Assembly: GCA_030637205.1 (NCBI GenBank)
Contig: DAOVVL010000019.1
Span: 1-13,073, forward strand
Length of the DNA: 13,073 nt
Direction: 5' to 3'
DNA from: Thalassospiraceae bacterium
GTDB taxonomy: Bacteria; Pseudomonadota; Alphaproteobacteria; Rhodospirillales; Magnetovibrionaceae
Shown: in pieces, positions 6,756-13,055 of the stretch
Layout of the letters: every line of letters begins with the position of its first letter
Position numbering within the stretch: the stretch's first letter is position 1
The notes under the pieces: generated by a model
The model's input: the letters and a program-made list of their open reading frames with translations, nothing else
What the model was told of the DNA's origin: nothing
Databases searched by the model: none
Position numbers and translations under genes: made by a program

Positions 6756-7625
6756 TCAAGCTGGAAGCAACCGCTTGATTGGAATTTCAGCCGCATCCTT
6801 CACCGGGCGGGACAGATAGAACTCGGCGAGAAGATGGCCCTCGGCCTCCCTGCCGGTCGGGTCGATACCCAGATCGCTCAGTTGTTCGAGCACTTGCTCT
6901 TGCTCATCCGCCGAGGCGAACCGGCGCTGAAAGAAGATTTGGCCTTCGAGCTTCTCGGTCACATAGCCCCAGTCGTTCAGGGTCTCCTCGATGGCGTCGA
7001 ACGGGAACAACCGCAGCACGAAATTGGCCATCCAGGGCGCCCGGCCTTGCGTTACCGCAGGTAACAAACGATCGAAACTCTTCTCGGTCAAATAGCCGAC
7101 GCACCCGGTAGACGTCACCAGATCGACCGGCGCCAGCTTTTCTTTCGCCAGCGCGGATAGCGGTTCGGTTTCAAGATTTACAACGAGCCCCTCATCCAAC
7201 AGGCCCACCGCTTTGGCAAATGCGATAGCATTTTCGGACTGGTCGAGCCCGATCACCTCGATGTCCTCGGGTTCGTCAAGATCGGCAAAAAAGCGCCGGT
7301 CGCATGCAACGACCTCTTGCGGTGTGGCGTCCGCCAGTTTCTTCTGACCCCAATGTTCGTAGAGTTCCTCCATTGAAAGGTCATGCTTGAGGAGCGCCGC
7401 GTTGACGCCATAGGAACAGCCCAGATCTAGCACGTGGACCGTGTCGTGCTGGCGCTTGTGTAAGTGGCCGATCAGTTTCTGGAAGATGGGTTTGGCGATA
7501 CCGGGTATTGCGTAGTCGAGCTTGTTCAGTTCACGGAAATAAGTCCTTGGGTCGGACTGATCATAAATATGATCCATGTCGGCTTTGGCTACATTGATAT
7601 CCTCAAAGGTAGAATCATCCGTCAT
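6756..7625 (-). CDS. Class I SAM-dependent methyltransferase, substrate unknown
   Basis: I place the start at ATG 7625 (289 residues) because GGAG lies 7 bases upstream. The frame is open 28 codons further, but that arginine-rich stretch does not look coding. The SAM-binding motif I is VHVLDLGCSYGVN (residues 64-75, G69-x-x-x-G73). The acidic end of motif II is D128 in IEVIGLDQS, and the post-motif region VDLVTSTGCVGYL (167-179) corresponds to motif IV. Between motifs I and II there is an unusually long helical stretch (about 76-120, HDLSMEELYEHWGQKKLAD). The C-terminal third (ANFVLRLFPFDAIEETLNDWGY) resembles the cap of small-molecule methyltransferases. The N-terminus (MDHIYDQSDPRTYFRELNKLDY) recalls uncharacterised alphaproteobacterial methyltransferases. 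It is cytoplasmic and alone in its transcription unit, so context gives no clue to the substrate. Confidence 0.85.
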   Translation of the reverse strand: MTDDSTFEDINVAKADMDHIYDQSDPRTYFRELNKLDYAIPGIAKPIFQKLIGHLHKRQHDTVHVLDLGCSYGVNAALLKHDLSMEELYEHWGQKKLADATPQEVVACDRRFFADLDEPEDIEVIGLDQSENAIAFAKAVGLLDEGLVVNLETEPLSALAKEKLAPVDLVTSTGCVGYLTEKSFDRLLPAVTQGRAPWMANFVLRLFPFDAIEETLNDWGYVTEKLEGQIFFQRRFASADEQEQVLEQLSDLGIDPTGREAEGHLLAEFYLSRPVKDAAEIPIKRLLPA

Positions 7626-7831
7626 TGGTTCACTCCGTGGTGTTTCCCGTTGTCGCCCTTTGTTGGTCCGCAAATGCCGCACGGCATGCAAGACGCGCAA
7701 ACATGACATTACTGCGCGAATGCGGCTCGAACCAAAAAGTCGTCATTTGGGCTTGTTTGGGGAAACCTAACACAACTGTCCGCAAATCGAAATCAGAGCA
7801 CAAATCTACGGGCGGAGCGCAACAGCGTAAC

Positions 7832-7902
7832 GTCCGGTTCTGGCTATTAGCAGACCTTTCCAAGGCACTGGCAATATGACCGCTATATGGCGCTAAGCAG
7901 AC
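7832..7902 (+). repeat. Palindromic intergenic element, copy 6 (most degenerate)
   Basis: The left arm is 7832-7855 (GTCCGGTTCTGGCTATTAGC then AGAC), the spacer 7856-7877 (CTTTCCAAGGC start, TAT end) and the right arm 7878-7902 (25 bases, opens GACCGCTATATGG, closes CTAAGCAGAC). It sits in the 378-base gap between the methyltransferase start (7625) and the phoH stop (8004), 13 bases from the phoH terminator. The rest of that gap, about 7626-7831, is the methyltransferase upstream region, where I see no convincing promoter. Confidence 0.8.
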
Positions 7903-7915
7903 GTTCTTTCTGCCC

Positions 7916-7943
7916 AAAAAAAGCCCCCCGCCTGAGCGGGGGG
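7916..7943 (-). terminator. Rho-independent terminator of the phoH-like gene
   Basis: Read on the minus strand, CCCCCCGC (7943-7936) pairs with GCGGGGGG (7931-7924) around a 4-base loop TCAG. It is followed by one C and then seven T (7922-7916). An 8-bp all-GC stem with a T tract is a textbook intrinsic terminator. It lies 61 bases beyond the phoH stop codon on the same strand. Confidence 0.93.
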
Positions 7944-7960
7944 TTAAGGTAAAGCCCTTA

Positions 7961-7996
7961 TCCTGATTTTGGTCCTGATTTTGGTCCTGATTTTGG
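7961..7996. repeat. 12-bp tandem repeat, three perfect copies
   Basis: TCCTGATTTTGG is repeated three times without a mismatch at 7961-7972, 7973-7984 and 7985-7996. On the minus strand it lies 7 bases after the phoH stop codon (TAG 8006-8004) and before the terminator, so it is in the 3' untranslated region. The unit is a multiple of three and has no stop in any minus-strand frame, so copy-number change would not alter frame if it were ever translated. Confidence 0.95.
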
Positions 7997-8003
7997 TTCT
8001 TCT

Positions 8004-8753
8004 CTAAACCACACCTAACATGCTGGCGACCAACGGGTGGCGCACCACATCGCCGTCCATCAGTTTCACCACTTCAACATCATCAAGCACTTCCAACCGC
8101 GCTGAAATATCGGCCAGCCCCGACATGCCCGGCAGCAGGTCGGTCTGGTCCGGGTCACCCGTGACCACCATCGTCGAATGCCAGCCCAACCGGGTCAGCA
8201 GCATCTTGATCTGGCCATAGGTGCAATTTTGCGCTTCGTCGATTACGACAAAGGCGTTGTTCAGGGTACGACCGCGCATGAAGCCGACCGGGGCGATTTC
8301 AATGGTGCCGTCCTTCATCATTTTCTTGATGTTGCGATTGCCCAGCCGGTCGGCCAGCGAATCGAACAACGGGCGCAGATACGGCGCCAGCTTGTCTTCC
8401 ATTTCGCCGGGCAGGAAGCCTAAGCTTTCGCCGGCTTCGACCGCCGGGCGGGTCAGCACGATGCGCCCGACCTGTCCTTTTTCCAGAGCCTCGACCGCCT
8501 TGGCCACGGCCAGATAGGTTTTTCCCGTTCCCGCCGGGCCCAGTGCCATCACCAGGCTGTTTTGATCCATCGCGTCCATCAGAAGTTTCTGGTTTTCACT
8601 TCTGGGCTTAACCGTTTTCAGATACCGCTGGTCGCGGTTTGCGTTTCCATCTGGTCCATCAGGGCCTGAGGGGCCCAGCGGATGCCAGCTTTCATCTTCC
8701 GGATAAAGGGCATGCACGGTAGCCTGATTATGGCGGCGGGACTTCTTACCCAT
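8004..8753 (-). CDS. phoH: PhoH-family ATPase
   Basis: The protein has 249 residues and starts at ATG 8753 with AGGAG 6 bases upstream. Residues 1-45 are polar and glycine/proline-rich (GPSGPDGPDGNANRD). The ATPase core follows: a Q-motif-like SENQKLLMDAM, Walker A GPAGTGKT (72-79, K78/T79), the LTRPAVEAGESLGFLPGE block, a PVGFMRGRTLNNAFVVIDEAQN stretch with Walker B D172/E173, and TGDPDQTDLLPGMSGL. These are hallmark PhoH motifs. It is shorter than YbeZ/PhoL (about 346 residues) and is not next to ybeY, so it is more likely the short PhoH paralogue than the RNA-processing YbeZ. The family is linked to phosphate stress and RNA metabolism; the cellular role is not established. No Pho box is evident to me. 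It ends in a strong terminator. A short upstream frame overlaps its start codon. Confidence 0.93.
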   Translation of the reverse strand: MGKKSRRHNQATVHALYPEDESWHPLGPSGPDGPDGNANRDQRYLKTVKPRSENQKLLMDAMDQNSLVMALGPAGTGKTYLAVAKAVEALEKGQVGRIVLTRPAVEAGESLGFLPGEMEDKLAPYLRPLFDSLADRLGNRNIKKMMKDGTIEIAPVGFMRGRTLNNAFVVIDEAQNCTYGQIKMLLTRLGWHSTMVVTGDPDQTDLLPGMSGLADISARLEVLDDVEVVKLMDGDVVRHPLVASMLGVV

Positions 8754-8970
8754 GATGAACTCCTATGTTGTTGATTTGTTTTTGGTTTGATGGTGCGCCC
8801 AAACGACAAACGCCCCCACAAGGGAGGCGCAGATCAGAGTTTATGGCAGTGTTTAAGGCGCGGTTGGTGTCGTCAGCAGGGGGTGGGCGCAGGCCTGAAG
8901 TTCGATGGGGTTCAGGTGGCGGTTCATGTGGCATTTGTTGGGCCAGATCCGGTCTGCTCATCCGAGCCAT
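8746..8970 (-). CDS. Possible leader ORF upstream of phoH, 74 codons
   Basis: A minus-strand frame starts at ATG 8970 with a good GGGAG about 9 bases upstream. It ends at TAA 8748-8746, overlapping the phoH ATG by 8 bases in another frame, a layout typical of translational coupling. The predicted product is rich in Pro and Arg at the N-terminus (MPHEPPPEPHRTSGLRPPP), has two Cys in PCGGVC, and matches no family I know. The frame crosses a GC-rich hairpin at 8811-8829. It may be a small gene, a regulatory leader, or chance within a structured 5' region. The overlap and ribosome binding site argue for a function; the odd composition argues against a stable protein. Confidence 0.35.
   Translation of the reverse strand: MARMSRPDLAQQMPHEPPPEPHRTSGLRPPPADDTNRALNTAINSDLRLPCGGVCRLGAPSNQKQINNIGVHHG
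8811..8829 (-). promoter_or_regulatory. GC-rich hairpin in the phoH upstream region
   Basis: On the minus strand CGCCTCC (8829-8823) pairs with GGGGGCG (8817-8811), seven pairs with one G-T wobble and a 5-base loop, followed by TTTGTCGTTT (8810-8801). The minus strand forms the better helix, because the wobble is a C-A mismatch on the other strand. It could be a weak terminator for the upstream MFS transcript or an attenuator for phoH. The T tract is broken, so termination would be partial. Confidence 0.4.
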
Positions 8971-9047
8971 GGATATCTCTCCCTGTGATTGACCTTTTCA
9001 GCTTACGCGGGGAAGGATAAAGGGAAGGTTAACAAGACCTTTCCGGA

Positions 9048-10259
9048 TCAGTGGTTGGTGCGTAGATGTTTGGCCGGGATCATCACCAACAGGCCCGCGA
9101 CCATTGCCAGCCCCGCGCCGGTGAGCGATATGGTGGCCACCGGTGTGCCGGCATCCAGCGCCCAGCCCACCATCAGCGGGGCGGCAGCCGTGGCGACGAC
9201 GGCAGCCGCCGACATTAACGCGCGCACCTGGCCCAATCTGCGAGTGCCAAAGGTTTCCGCCCAGCTCGCCGTAATCAGCACCGAACTGGCCCCGGTGGTC
9301 AGGCCCCCCAGCGCCAGATAGACCGGGACCCAAAACGGGTGCTCAGCAAAAGCGATCACAACCATGGCTGCGATCAGCGGCCACATGAACCACGGCAGGA
9401 TCTTGCCCGGCCCGCGTTTGTCCACCCACGGGCCACAAATCAACGATGCCACCACCGTGGCACCGGCGTAGGCGGGAAAGCTGGCTGCCAGCCATACAAT
9501 GTCCCAGCCCTTGTCATGGGCCAGCGCCAGTTGGTGAAAAAATACGCCGGTCAGAAGAAACGGCGCCATCAGGCCGGCCGGCAGGATCAGTTGAAACCGC
9601 CAGTCGCTAATAATGCGCCCCTTATCAGCGAACGGGTCGGGTGTTTCGCGTTGCGCATGTTCCCAAGACCGGTGGCGATCGCTGTGACCTTTTAACAGCC
9701 AAAACACAATCGGCAGATAAACCGCCACAATAGCGCCCGCGACCCAGCCCCATGATGTGCGCCAACCAAATGCTGCCACCAAGACCACCACCACCGTGGG
9801 TAACAGTGCTTCGCCCAGGGGAAAGCCCAGCGCCACCACGCTCATGGCGCGCCCGCGGGTGCGTTCAAAATATCGCGCCATGCTGATCACGGCGGTGTGG
9901 CGAAGCAAACCCTGACCGAACAGGCGCAAACCAAACAGTGCGGCGACCAACATGGCTTCGTTTTGTGCCCCCGCCATTGCCGCCGCACTTAATGCCAGCC
10001 CGCCAATGATGATGGCGACGTACACGCGCAGGTCCACATCATCAATGCGCCGACCCGCCCACAAGATCACGGTGGCGCTGATTAACGTGGCAGCTGAATA
10101 AAGGGTGGCGAAACCGCCGTGGCTTAATTGGAATTCGCCGCGGATGGCATCGCCAAAAAGGGCAATGAAAAACGTTTGCCCCACATTGGCGCCAAAGGTG
10201 CACATCAGGCCAAAGGCGAGAAATCGTTTATTTTCAAAAAAGAAGTTCAGCGCGCGCAT
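9048..10259 (-). CDS. Major facilitator superfamily transporter
   Basis: The protein has 403 residues counted from ATG 10259. The frame is open 14 codons further upstream, but that part overlaps the end of the zinc-finger gene and looks hydrophilic, whereas MRALNFFFENKRFLAFG gives a normal MFS start. About 12 hydrophobic segments are visible. The loop between helices 2 and 3 has WAGRRIDDVDLR, a form of MFS motif A. The central cytoplasmic loop is short and charged (GHSDRHRSWEHAQRETPDP), and GPWVDKRGPGK is the equivalent motif in the second half. It sits in the inner membrane; the substrate cannot be predicted. The start is 11 bases after the preceding stop with no visible ribosome binding site (GC-rich CCCCGCCCCC), so translation is probably coupled to the upstream gene. 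Confidence 0.9.
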   Translation of the reverse strand: MRALNFFFENKRFLAFGLMCTFGANVGQTFFIALFGDAIRGEFQLSHGGFATLYSAATLISATVILWAGRRIDDVDLRVYVAIIIGGLALSAAAMAGAQNEAMLVAALFGLRLFGQGLLRHTAVISMARYFERTRGRAMSVVALGFPLGEALLPTVVVVLVAAFGWRTSWGWVAGAIVAVYLPIVFWLLKGHSDRHRSWEHAQRETPDPFADKGRIISDWRFQLILPAGLMAPFLLTGVFFHQLALAHDKGWDIVWLAASFPAYAGATVVASLICGPWVDKRGPGKILPWFMWPLIAAMVVIAFAEHPFWVPVYLALGGLTTGASSVLITASWAETFGTRRLGQVRALMSAAAVVATAAAPLMVGWALDAGTPVATISLTGAGLAMVAGLLVMIPAKHLRTNH

Positions 10260-10270
10260 CGGGGGCGGGG

Positions 10271-10624
10271 TTAGCCGGACTTGCTGGCGCAATCGACACA
10301 TACCGGTGTCGCCGGGTCCATGATAAGGCGCTTGGGCTGGATGTCTTCACCGCACGATGTGCATGCACCAAATTCACCGGCGTCCATGCGTTTCAATGCC
10401 ATGTCGATGCGTTTTAGTTCGACCTCGCGGCGGCGTTCGGTTTCCAGTGCCATGGCTTGCGTTTGCAAGGCATCCATGCGCGAAAGCCGGCCCACGGTGG
10501 TTTGATCCAGCACCACGGTCGCGCGCTCAGCGGCGCTGACTTCGGCATCATGGTGCAATTCGCGACGTTCAGCGATCAGCTTTTGCTTCAAAAGGTCGAG
10601 GTCGATTTGGCTGTCGTTGCTCAT
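10271..10624 (-). CDS. TraR/DksA-family zinc-finger protein
   Basis: The protein has 117 residues and starts at ATG 10624 with an AGGGA ribosome binding site 6 bases upstream. An N-terminal and central helical region (about 5-80), with the coiled-coil like LETERRREVELKRIDMALKRM, leads into DAGEFGACTSCGEDI and a four-cysteine zinc site C88-x2-C91-x17-C109-x2-C112. The helix before the finger and the GEFG.C..CGE.I motif are diagnostic. DksA and TraR bind the RNA polymerase secondary channel and, for DksA, work with ppGpp. At 117 residues this is shorter than E. coli DksA (151), and the DxxDxA acidic tip is not obvious, so it is probably a DksA-like paralogue rather than the main DksA. It forms a tight pair with the MFS gene and is divergent from the CBS-domain gene. 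Confidence 0.9.
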   Translation of the reverse strand: MSNDSQIDLDLLKQKLIAERRELHHDAEVSAAERATVVLDQTTVGRLSRMDALQTQAMALETERRREVELKRIDMALKRMDAGEFGACTSCGEDIQPKRLIMDPATPVCVDCASKSG

Positions 10625-10767
10625 GGGATTCCCTGCAATGGAAGGGGATATTGGGGATAACGGGAGGATTCATTTTAACACAGGAGATGGTCCGGGGTGC
10701 AACATATTCATTTCCTTTAACAATTCAATAAATTCAGGGTCGAGTGGCGAAATGGCTGTTTTTTTGC

Positions 10768-10773
10768 TAAAAT
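10768..10773 (+). promoter_or_regulatory. Possible -10 box of the CBS-domain gene
   Basis: TAAAAT lies 45 bases before the ATG at 10819, in an A/T-rich patch after a run of seven T. The matching -35 position reads only TGGCGA, so this is a weak call. The 194-base gap to the divergent zinc-finger gene should hold promoters for both directions. Confidence 0.25.
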
Positions 10774-10818
10774 AGGCACTGTGGGGGACTTCTTTAATTG
10801 GATAAGGAGTCTTTACAG

Positions 10819-11256
10819 ATGCTGGTCAAAAACATTCTCGAATTAAAAGATCCGGATATCTTCACCATCGGGGCGACAGCCACGGCGGCGGAAGCTGCCA
10901 AGCTGTTCAAGGAAAAACAAATCGGTTTTGCAATAGTTGAAGAAGCCGGTGTTAACGTTGGAACCATATCGGAGCGCGATATTATTCACGCCCTTTCCAA
11001 TATGGGAGCCGAAGTCGCCGATAAATCAGTCCGCGACCTGATGACCACCAAAATCGTCACCTGCCAGTTGGATGCCCCCATAGATGAAGTGCGCGCCATT
11101 ATGACCCATAAGCGCACCCGTCATGTGCTGGTGATGGAAGGCGACGAATTGATGGGCTTGGTCAGTATTGGCGATGTGGTCAAGCACTCACTTGATGCGT
11201 GTGAGATCGATAGCGAGGCCATGCGTGGTTATATCTCGGGCGAGGGTTATCAATAG
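10819..11256 (+). CDS. Two-CBS-domain (Bateman module) protein
   Basis: The protein has 145 residues. ATG 10819 is preferred because AAGGAG lies 9 bases upstream; an in-frame TTG at 10798 comes before that site and is unlikely. The whole protein is a CBS pair: CBS1 about 10-60 (IFTIGATATAAEAAKLFKE, IGFAIVEE, GTISERDIIHAL) and CBS2 about 73-128 (VRDLMTTKIVTCQLDAPIDE, RTRHVLVMEGDELMGLVSIGDVVKH). The S/T-x-x-D signatures that bind the ribose of adenine nucleotides are present as SERD (51-54) and SIGD (116-119). Stand-alone CBS pairs usually sense AMP/ATP or other adenosyl ligands and regulate a partner protein; the partner is unknown. The closing segment SEAMRGYISGEGYQ is common in alphaproteobacterial members. 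It is cytoplasmic and a single gene. Confidence 0.92.
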   Translation: MLVKNILELKDPDIFTIGATATAAEAAKLFKEKQIGFAIVEEAGVNVGTISERDIIHALSNMGAEVADKSVRDLMTTKIVTCQLDAPIDEVRAIMTHKRTRHVLVMEGDELMGLVSIGDVVKHSLDACEIDSEAMRGYISGEGYQ

Positions 11257-11269
11257 GGATATCAATAAG

Positions 11270-11309
11270 GGGGCTGATGGCCCCTGAGGTCCACGACGCC
11301 GTCAGGCGT
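11270..11309. terminator. Two small hairpins between the convergent CBS and yaaA genes
   Basis: GGGGC (11270-11274) pairs with GCCCC (11280-11284), and ACGCC (11296-11300) pairs with GGCGT (11305-11309) around GTCA. The second overlaps the last codons of yaaA. Both lie between the two convergent stop codons (11256 and 11302). Neither has a proper T tract in either direction, so they may be weak or Rho-assisted bidirectional terminators. Confidence 0.35.
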
Positions 11310-12147
11310 GGGCGCGACTGCGTTTTTTTAGGCGCGGGTTTTTTGTGCGCGCTTTCGGCCCCGTTACTTTTGCCGGCTGGGGGCGGGCGAAGGTCCACTC
11401 AAATTCACCCGACGCGCCGGGCTGGAAAGTGTAGCCACCGATGTTAAACGCCTTGATGTCTTCGGGCTTGGTGATTTTGTTTTCAATGATCCAGCGCGCC
11501 ATGGCGCCACGGGCACGTTTGGCGAAAAGACCCAGCGTGCGGATGTCGCCATCCTGAATTTCCTTGAACACCGGCGTGATGACGGGAACATCCAGCGCGC
11601 CTTGCTCGATTACCTTGAAATATTCTTTTGATGCCAGATTAATCACGGCTTTGGCCTTGATCTTTTTGGCCTGAACATTCACCGCCTTTGTGACGTCGGC
11701 CTGCCAATGTTCATACAGGTTCTTGCCGCGCGGATTTGCAAGGCGTGTGCCCATATCCATGCGATAGGGGCGGATTGCATCAAGCGGGCTGAGCAGCCCG
11801 TACATGCCTGAAATGATCAAAAGGTGATCTTGCGCCCGCGCCACGGCCTTGTCGCTCAAGGTTCGGATATCAAGCCCCACGTAGGTGTCGCCCGAAAACA
11901 TATAGGCCGCGGCCTTGGCATCAGATGCACCGGCGCGATCAGAAAAGGTTGCAAACCAGTTTGCCGCCTGCTCGGAAAGCTTGGCACTGATGTGCATCAT
12001 CTTTTGCAAATCCCCTTCGCTTAATTCCGCACCCAGCTTGGCCAGTGTTTTGGCCTGTGGGCCAAAGCGCGGCTTGGTGGCGGCATGGCCGGATGTGCTT
12101 TCATACGTGAGGTTGAGTTTTTTTGCTGGTGAAACGATAACGAGCAT
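11302..12147 (-). CDS. yaaA: Peroxide stress resistance protein YaaA
   Basis: The protein has 281 residues from ATG 12147, chosen because AGGA lies 7 bases upstream and the family begins with this M-L-V-I-V-S-P-A-K-K start; the frame is open 26 codons further without similarity. Family blocks visible are MLVIVSPAKKLN, YVGLDIRTLSDKAVARAQDHL, LIISGMYGLLSPLDAIRPYRMDMG, NPRGKNLYEHW, VINLASKEYFKVI, and RGAMARWIIEN. In E. coli YaaA (258 residues) is induced by OxyR and limits iron-driven damage under peroxide stress; the fold has a DNA-binding-like groove. The product is cytoplasmic. This copy has an extra basic tail (about 257-281, with KARTKNPRLKKRSRAH) beyond the usual end. It is a single gene; no OxyR site was identified upstream. 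Confidence 0.94.
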   Translation of the reverse strand: MLVIVSPAKKLNLTYESTSGHAATKPRFGPQAKTLAKLGAELSEGDLQKMMHISAKLSEQAANWFATFSDRAGASDAKAAAYMFSGDTYVGLDIRTLSDKAVARAQDHLLIISGMYGLLSPLDAIRPYRMDMGTRLANPRGKNLYEHWQADVTKAVNVQAKKIKAKAVINLASKEYFKVIEQGALDVPVITPVFKEIQDGDIRTLGLFAKRARGAMARWIIENKITKPEDIKAFNIGGYTFQPGASGEFEWTFARPQPAKVTGPKARTKNPRLKKRSRAHA

Positions 12148-12308
12148 ATTGATTTCCTGATTAAACTTGAGAATCGGGCGCCTGAATAAACGCAGCTTAT
12201 GTGCTTTGGCCAGGCCCGTAAACATACGAGCGAAGTTACAAAATAGTCAGGTTTTGCAATTGGTTACACTTCTATTTGTGTGATTTATCCCTACGCCAAG
12301 TGTGCTAA

Positions 12309-12337
12309 TTGCCAACCTTGCGCCAAAACACTATGAT
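12309..12337 (+). promoter_or_regulatory. Sigma70-type promoter for the mlaC-like gene
   Basis: TTGCCA (12309-12314) and TATGAT (12332-12337) are separated by exactly 17 bases; each differs from consensus at one position. Transcription would start near 12344, leaving a leader of about 80 bases before ATG 12424. The leader can form a 7-bp stem with loop TGATG (CGCAGCC with GGTTGCG). Confidence 0.6.
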
Positions 12338-12423
12338 CCAACCGAAACTTGGATGCGCAGCCTGATGGGTTGCGTTTCGTTTTCTGGATAATCGTATAAG
12401 GCTTCAAGAGGCTCGAAATTTAT

Positions 12424-13044
12424 ATGTATGTTCGCCGTACCATGCTTTCCGTTTTGTTTGCTGCCTTTGTTGCGGTGGCTGTACCACCCGTTCAGGCATT
12501 AGCCGATCACGACGGGCAGGGCCCAACCGCGTTCATCGAAGGGCTGGCCGATGAGGCCGTGAAGGCGCTGACCGATAAAGACACTACGCGCGAAGAGCGC
12601 ATCGTTCGCTTTCGTAGCCTGCTCAACCACAACTTCAATGTGCCGTTGATCGGCAAATGGGTTCTGGGTCGTCATTGGCGGTCTGCTAACCCGGCAGAAA
12701 AAGCCGAATACATGAGCCTTTTCGAAGACCTGATCGTGATCACGTATGTGGAATATTTCGATCAGTATTCGGGTGAGGCGCTCAAGGTGGTCAAGACCAT
12801 TACCGATCCGGGCAAGGATTCGGTGATCTACACACATCTGATGCGTCCCAGCGGCGATGCCATTCGCGTGGACTGGCGGGTGCGTCAGGATAATGAGAGC
12901 TTCAAGATCATCGATGTATATGTCGAAGGCAGTTCCATGGGCCAGACCCAGCGTTCGCAGTTTGCGTCCCTGATCCGCAAGAACGGCGGCAAGCTTGAAG
13001 GCCTGATCAAGGCCCTCAGGTCCAAGGTGGCGGAACTTCTATAG
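12424..13044 (+). CDS. mlaC: MlaC-like periplasmic phospholipid-binding protein
   Basis: The protein has 206 residues. Residues 1-27 are a signal peptide (VRR, hydrophobic LSVLFAAFVAVAVPPV, cut after ALA). The mature part follows the MlaC/Ttg2D pattern: AFIEGLADEAVKALTDKD, RFRSLLNHNFNVPLIGKWVLGRHWRSANPAEKAEYMSLFEDLIVITYVEYFDQYSGE, the VVKTI strand, the VIYTHLMRPSGDAIRVDWRVR strand pair, FKIIDVYVEGSSMGQTQRSQFASLIRKNGG and a last helix. MlaC shuttles phospholipids between the outer-membrane MlaA complex and the inner-membrane MlaFEDB transporter. No other mla gene is in the window, so this may be a solitary or distant paralogue (the symbol is given by family). ATG 12424 has AAGAGG 12 bases upstream, slightly far; a second ATG at 12442 has no ribosome binding site. 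A good promoter lies upstream. Confidence 0.9.
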   Translation: MYVRRTMLSVLFAAFVAVAVPPVQALADHDGQGPTAFIEGLADEAVKALTDKDTTREERIVRFRSLLNHNFNVPLIGKWVLGRHWRSANPAEKAEYMSLFEDLIVITYVEYFDQYSGEALKVVKTITDPGKDSVIYTHLMRPSGDAIRVDWRVRQDNESFKIIDVYVEGSSMGQTQRSQFASLIRKNGGKLEGLIKALRSKVAELL

Positions 13045-13055
13045 AAGTCTGAACC

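Noticed and set aside
582..7902. The six repeats as a CRISPR array or integron attC array
   Set aside because: Copies are separated by whole genes, not by uniform spacers. The arms lack attC core sites, and no cas or integrase gene is present.
8989..9321. Plus-strand frame of 110 codons near the transporter 3' end
   Set aside because: It is mostly antisense to the MFS gene; its alanine/serine-rich product reflects the GC-rich reverse strand.
12499..12837. Minus-strand frame of 112 codons
   Set aside because: It is antisense to the mlaC-like gene, which has a promoter, a signal peptide and family motifs.
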